Shown here piece after piece: positions 9,618-16,600 of a stretch of 64,000 bases of DNA; position 1 is the first letter of the stretch, and each line of letters starts with the position of its first letter. The position numbers and the translations under genes are program-made. The notes beneath the pieces are model-generated. The model saw only the letters and a list, made by a program, of their open reading frames with translations. It was not told the origin of the DNA and ran no database searches. Source of the DNA: Arthrobacter sp. V1I7 (lineage in GTDB: Bacteria > Actinomycetota > Actinomycetes > Actinomycetales > Micrococcaceae); the NCBI RefSeq assembly GCF_030817015.1, contig NZ_JAUSYS010000001.1:1116001-1180000 (forward strand), given 5' to 3'.

Positions 9618-10469
9618 TCACTCGCTGGCGGGATGAATGAGGACCTGGCCCGGACGCAGGAGATGGGGGCTCTCGCCGATCACTGCCCGGTTGGCCTGGT
9701 ACAGCCGGGGCCATTCCCTTGCGATGTCGACGTCCGACGCTAACGGCCCGAGCCGGGCGGCGGCCAGGCTCCAGAGCGAATCCCCGGCCCGGACGGTTAC
9801 TTCGGCACGCCCGTCTGCGGGCTCCTGCGTTCGGAGCTGCCGCGCCGCGAGCGTGCCGGGCTCCACTGCCGGAACCCCCGGCGTCCAGGGCCGGGTGATG
9901 CCGGGGCGCGTGCCGGCGCTGCCCGGCCCGCGAGTGGGCGCGGCACTCGGCGGGGGTGCCGGGGCGGTAAGGACCTGCAGGGGTCGGGGGAGAACCAGAC
10001 CCTCGGAAGCCGCCGTCGTCGGCGTCCAGACTGCGGAGACAGCCGGGCGAGGTAAGGGATCCGGGCGGGGCGGCGTGGCGGCGGTGGCCGAGGGTGCGCC
10101 GAGCAACTGGAATCCGACGGCGGCGAAGGCGAGACGGCGCATGAAAGCCGGGCTGAACTTGGCTGTGACCGTAGCGGCGCCGGTCCTTCCGCTGCGCTCC
10201 AGCAGCGCCGAGGCCATCGCGATGGTGAGCGACATGGCCCACCACGTGATCATGATCAGGCCGGTGGTGTTGGCGACGATCCCGAGTTGATCCTCGAATG
10301 ACAGTGACTGCTGCCGCGCAGCGGAGTAGCGCCAGCGTTGCACCAGGTTGCCTCCGGATCCCGCCAGGGATAAACCCAGCAACAGAATCACGACAGCCAT
10401 GGCTGCATCAGTTGCCGGCACATGCCGCCGCGCCCCGGATTCCTCGGGCGTAATCTGCCCACGGCCCAT
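9618..10469 (-). CDS. Membrane protein with C-terminal LysM domain
   Basis: This 283-aa protein has a hydrophobic segment near residues 22-40 (AMAVVILLLGLSLAGSGG), a second near 62-85, and another near 105-120. A Pro/Ala-rich linker follows, and a LysM peptidoglycan-binding domain occupies the last 60 residues (VTVRAGDSLWSLAAARLG to RPGQVLIHP). It is probably membrane-anchored with LysM facing the wall. The ATG start has an ideal AAAGGAGG five bases upstream. It is the first leftward gene from the AT-rich divergent region at 10470-10622; the Rv3235-like gene follows. The function is unknown beyond cell-wall binding. Confidence 0.75.
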   Translation of the reverse strand: MGRGQITPEESGARRHVPATDAAMAVVILLLGLSLAGSGGNLVQRWRYSAARQQSLSFEDQLGIVANTTGLIMITWWAMSLTIAMASALLERSGRTGAATVTAKFSPAFMRRLAFAAVGFQLLGAPSATAATPPRPDPLPRPAVSAVWTPTTAASEGLVLPRPLQVLTAPAPPPSAAPTRGPGSAGTRPGITRPWTPGVPAVEPGTLAARQLRTQEPADGRAEVTVRAGDSLWSLAAARLGPLASDVDIAREWPRLYQANRAVIGESPHLLRPGQVLIHPASE

Positions 10470-10489
10470 GAAGTCCTCCTTTGTGCTTG

Positions 10490-10495
10490 ATAATA
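10490..10495 (-). promoter_or_regulatory. Candidate -10 element of the LysM gene
   Basis: On the minus strand the hexamer reads TATTAT and would start RNA near 10483, leaving the GGAGG site and ATG 10469 just downstream. Confidence 0.45.
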
Positions 10496-10498
10496 GAT

Positions 10499-10524
10499 TT
10501 TGATGTACTTTGATACGTTTTGAT
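10499..10524. repeat. Three TTTGAT direct repeats phased at exactly 10 bp
   Basis: TTTGAT starts at 10499, 10509 and 10519. The spacing is one DNA helical turn, so the three copies face the same side. The array lies directly upstream of the LysM-gene -10 element in an AT-rich island. Such phased direct repeats suit a protein that oligomerises head-to-tail; a BldC/excisionase-like regulator is encoded 730 bp away. Confidence 0.7.
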
Positions 10525-10587
10525 GTTGTTACCCGAGTGTGATCCTTGGGACCATGATTTGTCTAGGCTGGTGCAGAGCGATGTGGA

Positions 10588-10622
10588 TTGACCCCGAATC
10601 ACTACCGGCCTACGCTTGCGCC
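10588..10622 (+). promoter_or_regulatory. SigA-type promoter giving a leaderless mRNA
   Basis: TTGACC (10588-10593), a 17-base spacer and TACGCT (10611-10616) form a near-consensus housekeeping promoter. The -10 is followed by six bases and then ATG 10623, so transcription should begin on the A of the start codon. No ribosome-binding site is present. Confidence 0.75.
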
Positions 10623-11195
10623 ATGCGCTGGGACGCCCTCTTTACGGACTTGGAGGCACAATTGGCCGCCAGCGAGCGGCTGAACCTCGACGCGGAGATC
10701 GCGGAGCGGATGCGCACGGAGGCGGCGGGGGTGGAACTCGCGGACAGGCTCCGCGGATCGCTGGGCCTCCGGATCGGCGTCCAGGTCTCGTCAGGATCGT
10801 TGTTCGAGGGCACACTGAGTCACGCCGGCAGCCAGGCGCTGGTCCTGCACGACCCGCGCCATCAGGTTCTGATCCCCTACGCGGCAGCCGCCCGGTATGT
10901 GGGGCTCTCCCGGCTGGCCGTCGGGGAGTCGTCCAAAGTGCGACAGCGGCTCGGCCTCGCAAGCGCGCTGCGGGGGCTGGCGAGAGACCGGACGCGACTT
11001 TCGGTTCTGGCGGTGCGGGGTGCTTGGACGGAAACCAGCTTGCACGGCGTGATCGACAGAGTCGGGCGGGACTACCTGGACCTGGCCGTGACGGAGGACG
11101 GGGAAGACCGGCGGCCGTCCAACGTCCGCCAGATGGTCACGATTCCGTTTTCGGCACTGGCGGCCCTCAGGTCAGCCCGGAATGCGGAGGACTAG
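10623..11195 (+). CDS. Conserved hypothetical protein, 190 aa
   Basis: I do not recognise a named family. The protein starts with a helical acidic stretch (MRWDALFTDLEAQLAASERL) and has a central, probably beta-rich part (GVQVSSGSLFEGTLSHAG...ALVLHDPRHQVLIPYAAARYVGL-like). It ends with a segment in which bulky hydrophobic residues recur around TIPFSALAALRSA. There is no signal peptide or membrane span, so it should be cytoplasmic. The start is fixed by the promoter, whose -10 lies six bases before this ATG; an upstream ATG at 10539 would precede the transcript. It is divergent from the LysM gene. Confidence 0.7.
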   Translation: MRWDALFTDLEAQLAASERLNLDAEIAERMRTEAAGVELADRLRGSLGLRIGVQVSSGSLFEGTLSHAGSQALVLHDPRHQVLIPYAAAARYVGLSRLAVGESSKVRQRLGLASALRGLARDRTRLSVLAVRGAWTETSLHGVIDRVGRDYLDLAVTEDGEDRRPSNVRQMVTIPFSALAALRSARNAED

Positions 11196-11255
11196 CGGGC
11201 TGTGCCGGCCGATCCGGCCGCGCTGTCTTTCGGGGCCGGATCGGCCTCGGGCCGC

Positions 11256-11471
11256 TCAGACCGTCTTCGACTTGGCCTCGGCGATCATGCGGCTGGCTTC
11301 GGCGTAGCGTTCCTCGATGTATTGCTCGAGCATCTTTTCCTCCACCCGCCATTGGCCTCTGCCGCCGACCTGGATGGCCTTGAGCTCGCCGCTGCGCACC
11401 AGCGCATAGGCGGCCGGAGCATTGATCTGGAGCTGCTCGGCAACATCTGCCAGGGTGAGGAATCGGGGCAT
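11256..11471 (-). CDS. Small BldC/excisionase-like HTH regulator, 71 aa
   Basis: The whole protein is a MerR/HTH_17-type winged helix: FLTLADVAEQLQINAPAAYA is the helix-turn-helix and LKAIQVGGRGQWRVEEKMLE is the wing plus third helix. It is followed by a short basic helix. Size and layout resemble BldC (68 aa), which binds direct repeats as head-to-tail oligomers, and phage excisionases. No integrase or phage genes are nearby, so a host regulator is more likely. The start at 11471 has only a weak GGA upstream; an ATG 18 codons earlier is possible. It converges with the 190-aa gene, 60 bases apart. Confidence 0.75.
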   Translation of the reverse strand: MPRFLTLADVAEQLQINAPAAYALVRSGELKAIQVGGRGQWRVEEKMLEQYIEERYAEASRMIAEAKSKTV

Positions 11472-11621
11472 GATTCCATTTTGCCACCGATGGGTTCGTC
11501 TGGTGCAGTTATCCACAATTTGCACCTTTTTGGGTCCGCATCTTCCCGACCGTGTCTGGAGACGTCACAATGATGGTTCCCGGCACCACTGGCCGGACGG
11601 TGACAACAGGGGGAGCGACGC

Positions 11622-12266
11622 ATGAGCGTGGGCACGGTGACCGGCGGAGCGCGGCTGAAGAAGCCTTCCTGGAAGGACCCCCGGCTCGTCGTCGGCATCC
11701 TGCTGGTGCTCGCCTCGATGGCGGGAGTCATCTCCCTGCTGGGAGCCGCCGACCAGACCGTGGAGGCATATGCCGCGCGGGAGCCGATCACCGTCGGGGA
11801 GCGGCTGACGGAGGACAAACTGCACCGGGTCAAGGTCCGGCTCGGCGACCTGGAGCAGCGTTACCTCACGCCGGAGGCCGGCCTGACCGATGGGCTGGTC
11901 GCCGTTCAACGGATCGGCAAGGACCAGCTGATCCCGCGCGACAGCCTGGGAGAGCCTGACCTGCTGGACCGCAAGCCTGTGGCGGTCACTATCGATGAAG
12001 TCCTTCCTGGTCAGGCTCTGGCGGGCTCGCGGGTGGATGTCTGGGTGGCCCTTCCCGACGCCCGAAACGGTTTCAGCCAGCCCTCCCTGCTACTCCCGGG
12101 AGCGGAAATCGCCCAGATCACCCCCGGCAGCACGGCGCTGGGGTCCTCGCGCTCCACGGTCGTGATGGTCCTGGTCAGCGACAGCCAGATGCCGCAATTG
12201 CTGGGTGCTCAGGCCAACAAGGCCAAAATCTCCGTGGTCTGGAATCCCGGTGGTACGTCCCGATGA
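11622..12266 (+). CDS. SAF-domain protein, CpaB/RcpC-like
   Basis: This 214-aa protein has one N-terminal membrane span (residues about 23-42, LVVGILLVLASMAGVISLLG) followed by a SAF domain (about 48-115; EPITVGERLTEDKLHRVKV) and a C-terminal region. The layout is that of CpaB/RcpC, a periplasmic-side component of Flp/Tad pilus machines. GGGGGAG lies seven bases before ATG 11622. The stop overlaps the next gene (ATGA), so the pair is coupled. The rest of the Tad genes lie 40 kb away at 52.3 kb, which is unusual; it may serve that system. Confidence 0.8.
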   Translation: MSVGTVTGGARLKKPSWKDPRLVVGILLVLASMAGVISLLGAADQTVEAYAAREPITVGERLTEDKLHRVKVRLGDLEQRYLTPEAGLTDGLVAVQRIGKDQLIPRDSLGEPDLLDRKPVAVTIDEVLPGQALAGSRVDVWVALPDARNGFSQPSLLLPGAEIAQITPGSTALGSSRSTVVMVLVSDSQMPQLLGAQANKAKISVVWNPGGTSR

Positions 12267-13573
12267 GCATTCCGGTCGTGACGGTAGGTCATTCGAGGGA
12301 CGACCTGGTCGGCGGGCTGGAGCGCCTCCACGGCCCGGTGTCCATCGTCAGGCGATGCGGTGAGCTCGCGGAACTGCTCGCCGCGTGCCAGAGCGGCCTG
12401 GCTCGGGCAGCGGTCGTGGCGGAGGGAAGCCAGGAGCTGACGGCGTCGCTGGTGGACCGGCTGTCCGCAGTCGGGGTGGCTGTCGTGGCACTGACCGACA
12501 GCCCGCAGGAGAGGGCCCGATTGCGGGGGATAGGAGTGGCCGCGGAGCTGCCGGGTGTTGACGCCGCCGCTCTCGCCAGCAGCATCATGGGGGCCGTGGC
12601 GCAACTGAGCGGGGCTGTGCAGCAGGTGCTTGGGGCGGGCCTTGCCTTTGACGCTGCCGGAGCCGCCCTCGGAGCCGCCGGAGGCGCTGCTGGGCAGGCG
12701 CCGCAGCGGCCTGGTACGGGGCAGGTCATCGCCGTCTGGGGTCCGGCCGGTTCGCCGGGCCGGACCCTCGTAGCCGCCAATATCGCCGGCGAACTGGCCG
12801 CCACGGGCAAGTCCGTGCTACTGGTTGACGCGGACAGCTATGGCGCGAGCGTCGCAGGCATGCTGGGACTGCTGGATGAAGCGGCGGGGCTGGCACAGGC
12901 CTGCAGGCTGGCGGATCAGGGCATGCTGGATGGTGACGCGCTGCGCAGGGTCGCCACCCCGGTGGCGACCAAGGCGGGGACCTTCCTTGTGCTCACCGGG
13001 ATCACCCGGGCGGACCGCTGGACCGAGCTCCGCGCCGCCGCACTCGGCCTCGTGCTGGACCGGGCGCGTGAGATGGCCGACGTGACGGTCATCGACACCG
13101 GTTTCTGCCTGGAGGCCGATGAGGAGCTGAGCTTCGACTCGATCGCTCCCCGCCGGAACGCCGCAACCCTGCGAAGCCTCGAAGTAGCGGACACCGTATT
13201 TGCCGTGGGCGCTGCCGACTCCATCGGCGTGCCGCGGCTGGTCCGTGGCCTGGCCCAGCTGGAAGCCGCCGTCCCGCAGGCGACGCCGCGCGTGGTGTTG
13301 AACAAGGTCCGTACCGCCGCCGTGGGACGGTCCCCGGAGCGGCAGCTGCGGAACGCATGGGAACGGTACGGGCCGGTGAGCACCCTGTCCGCTTTCCTTC
13401 CGGCGGACACGGCAGCAGCCGACGCGGCGCTGTTGGCGGGATCGCTGCTGCTCGAAACGGTACCGGAATCCCCGCTTCGGAGGGCCATCGCGGATTTGGT
13501 TTGTGCACCCGCCCAGCGAAAGCGCAGATCCTCTGTATTTTCTTCCACAGCAAAGCTCTGGTCAAAGAGTTAG
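12263..13573 (+). CDS. CpaE/Ssd-like P-loop protein of the MinD/ParA superfamily
   Basis: This 436-aa protein has an N-terminal receiver-like region (1-110), an Ala/Gly-rich linker and a MinD/ParA-type domain (about 155-420) with VLLVDADSYGASVAGMLGLL and VTVIDTGFC. The P-loop reads GPAGSPGRT (160-168), lacking both the signature Lys and the GK lysine, which is replaced by Arg. CpaE proteins localise Tad pilus machines, and Ssd is a septum-site regulator adjacent to the Tad genes in mycobacteria. Its start overlaps the CpaB-like stop. ATP hydrolysis may be weak or absent. Confidence 0.78.
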   Translation: MSIPVVTVGHSRDDLVGGLERLHGPVSIVRRCGELAELLAACQSGLARAAVVAEGSQELTASLVDRLSAVGVAVVALTDSPQERARLRGIGVAAELPGVDAAALASSIMGAVAQLSGAVQQVLGAGLAFDAAGAALGAAGGAAGQAPQRPGTGQVIAVWGPAGSPGRTLVAANIAGELAATGKSVLLVDADSYGASVAGMLGLLDEAAGLAQACRLADQGMLDGDALRRVATPVATKAGTFLVLTGITRADRWTELRAAALGLVLDRAREMADVTVIDTGFCLEADEELSFDSIAPRRNAATLRSLEVADTVFAVGAADSIGVPRLVRGLAQLEAAVPQATPRVVLNKVRTAAVGRSPERQLRNAWERYGPVSTLSAFLPADTAAADAALLAGSLLLETVPESPLRRAIADLVCAPAQRKRRSSVFSSTAKLWSKS

Positions 13574-13576
13574 GCT
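13571..13576 (+). promoter_or_regulatory. Candidate -10 element of the glutamate dehydrogenase gene
   Basis: TAGGCT overlaps the stop codon of the CpaE-like gene and would start RNA near 13583, so the hairpin at 13586 would begin the leader. Confidence 0.35.
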
Positions 13577-13585
13577 CGCCATGAG

Positions 13586-13614
13586 GGCCGCAATGATGCG
13601 GCCATGAACTTTTT
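13586..13614 (+). terminator. Hairpin with T-run between the CpaE-like gene and gdh
   Basis: GGCCGCA (13586-13592) pairs with TGCGGCC (13597-13603) around loop ATGA, and CTTTTT follows at 13610-13615. It can end the CpaB/CpaE-like transcript, or be a 5' hairpin of the gdh mRNA. Confidence 0.5.
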
Positions 13615-13631
13615 GATGGAGGCGTTTGTCG

Positions 13632-16600
13632 ATGTCGTCTAGGTCCAACGTGGAGGATCAGCCCGTTTCGATCGGTGCCGGGGAAGGGTATTTCGCGGAC
13701 TACTACGAGCACCTGGCCGAAGAGGATGCCCGGGCGTACCCGCCGGAGGTGCTGACCGCCAGGGCCGAGACACACCGCCAGGCCGCGGCCAAGCGGCAGC
13801 CGGGTGTTCCCAACATCGTCATCGTTGATGAACCCGACTGCAGCGTTGTCTACATCGTCACCGACGATATGCCGTTTCTGGTCGACTCCGTCAACGCGGA
13901 ACTGGTCCGGCAGAAGTCGCCGATCCACCTGGTGATGCACCCGTTGTTCGTCGTCACCCGGAACCGCGCCACCGGCGAGCTCGTCAAGATTGCCCGGGTT
14001 CCTTCGCACCTCGGCTTCTCCAGCGGCGATACCGCTGCGATGCCGAACCTGTCCCACCTGATTGCCGAGGGCGACAATGCCTCGCACATGGAATCGTGGA
14101 TCGCCGTCGAAATCGACCGGGCGGACGAAGCCAGCCACGCGGAGCTCGTGGCGGGCCTCAGCCGCGTTCTGGCTGGCGTCCGTGCCGCCGTCGAGGACTG
14201 GCCGAAGATGCGGGACAAGGCACAAGAGATCGCCCGGGACCTGGACAAAGTCGCCAACCCCGCCCAGATCGTCGAACTGCGCCAGGCCCAGGAACTGCTG
14301 CGCTGGCTGGACGACGGGAACTTCACCTTCCTTGGCTACCGCGAATATGACCTCAAAAACGAATCCGGCGAAGACGTCCTCGAACCGCGGGACGAAAGCG
14401 GTCTCGGGCTGCTGCGCGGTGGAACAGACACGCCGCACCAGATCCAGCACCTCACCGAAACGGGGCGCAAAAAGGCACGGGAGAAGCGCGCCCTCGTGAT
14501 CACGAAGGCGAATTCCCGGTCCACGGTGCACCGTCCGGCCTACCTGGACTACATCGGCGTGAAGAGCTTCGATGCGGCCGGGAACGTCAACGGGGAGCGC
14601 CGCTTCATCGGGCTGTTTGCCACGACCGCCTATGCAGGCTCCGTCCGCGACATCCCGGTGGTCCGCGAGAAAGTGGCCGCCGTACTGCGCGATGCCGGCT
14701 TCCCGCCGGATTCGCACTCCGGCAAGGACCTGCTGGGCATCCTCGAAACATACCCCCGCGACGAGCTGTTCCAGATCGAAATCCCCGATCTGGCCGCCAT
14801 TGCCACGGGCATCCAGCGGCTGCAGGAACGACGCCGGACCCGGCTGTTCCTCCGACCGGACATCTACGGCCGGTTCATGTCTGCCCTCGTCTATCTTCCC
14901 CGGGACCGCTACACCACGAACGTGCGCCTGCGCATCGAAGAGGAGCTGCGGGAGACGTTCAATGCCGTGTCCATCGACTACGAGGCCCGGATGACCGAGT
15001 CCGCGCTGGCGCGTCTCTTCTTCCGCATTCGGCTCCCCAAGGGCGCCGACGTCGGCAACATCAGCAGCGACGAGTTGGAGAAGCGTCTCGTCCGGGCCGC
15101 ACGGTCCTGGAGCGAAGGTATCTCCGAGGTCCTCCATGCCCGGGGGCACGGCATCGGGCACGCCACGAAGGCCGCTGCGGGAGAAACCGCCGCGGCCGGG
15201 GAACCCGCCACCGGGGGCGGAACCGCCCCGACGGGAGAACCCGCCGCCCCGGGCGGAACCGCCCCGGAATCCGCGACCGGCGACGCCACCGAGAAGGAAC
15301 TGGCTGCAATCTGGGCCGAGGCCTTCCCGGCCAGCTACCGGGTCGACTACGAAGTGGAAGATGCCCTGCAGGACATTGCCCGCTTCGAGAAGTACGGTGC
15401 GGCCGCCGAACGGGCCGGCGCGGGCGTCCGGGAAGAGCCCGGCGTCCACGTGTACCTTCCGGAGGGTGCCGGCGCCACGCTGGAGGAAGACGCCCGGGTC
15501 AAGCTCTACATGCTGGAGCCCAAGAGCCTGAGCCAGATTCTGCCGTACTTCCATAACCTCGGCCTGGAGGTGCTGGACGAACGTCCCTTCGAGATCGAGA
15601 CGGCGGACCAACGCGACTTCTTCCTGTACGACCTCGGCCTCAAGTACCCGGCCGGGGTGGACCCGCTGACCACTGGCCAGCGGCTCGCCGAGTCCTTCGG
15701 CGCGGCCGTGTCCGGTGCCGTGGAATCGGACAGCTTCGACCGGCTGGTGCTGCGCGAAGGCCTGCACTGGCGGCAGGTCGTTGTGTTGCGTGCCTATGCG
15801 AAGTACATGCGGCAGATGGGCAACACGAACTCCTTTGAGTTCATGTCGGACACCCTCTTGGGCAATCCGGAGGTGACCCGCGCGCTGAACGCCCTGTTCG
15901 CGGCCCGCTTCGATCCCTCGCTGGGCGGAGTGGAAGGCAGGACCAGGCAGGACGCGGTACGGGCCGAACTGGACGCGGCGATCGATCAGGTTGCGACCCT
16001 CGACGCCGACCGGGTACTGCGCACCTTCGCGAACCTGATCCAGGCCACGCTGAGGACGAACTACTACCAGAACAAAACCCACGTCAGCTTCAAACTGAAT
16101 CCCGCCGTCATCGACGGCCTGCCGTTCCCCAGGCCGATGTTCGAGATCTGGGTCTACTCGCCCCGGGTCGAGGGCGTGCACCTCCGCTTCGGCAAGGTGG
16201 CGCGCGGCGGGCTGCGCTGGTCGGACCGCCGCGAGGATTTCCGCACCGAAATCCTTGGCCTCGTCAAGGCGCAGACGGTCAAGAACGCCGTGATCGTCCC
16301 AACCGGCGCCAAGGGTGGCTTCTATGCGAAGCAGCTGCCGGACCCGGCCGTGGACCGGAGCGCCTGGATGGCCGAAGGGATCGAAAGCTACAAGACCTTC
16401 ATCCGCGGCCTGCTCGACATCACGGACAACCTCATCACGGGGCCGGACGGCGAGACGCTCGTGCCGCCAGCCGACATCGTGCGCCACGACGACGACGATT
16501 CCTACCTTGTGGTGGCAGCCGACAAGGGCACGGCGTCGTTCTCGGACATTGCCAATGGGCTGGCCGCCGAATACGGCTTCTGGCTCGGCGACGCCTTCGC

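Noticed and set aside
11256..11471. Phage excisionase
   Set aside because: The domain type fits, but no integrase, phage genes or att-like repeats are nearby; a host BldC-like regulator is more likely.
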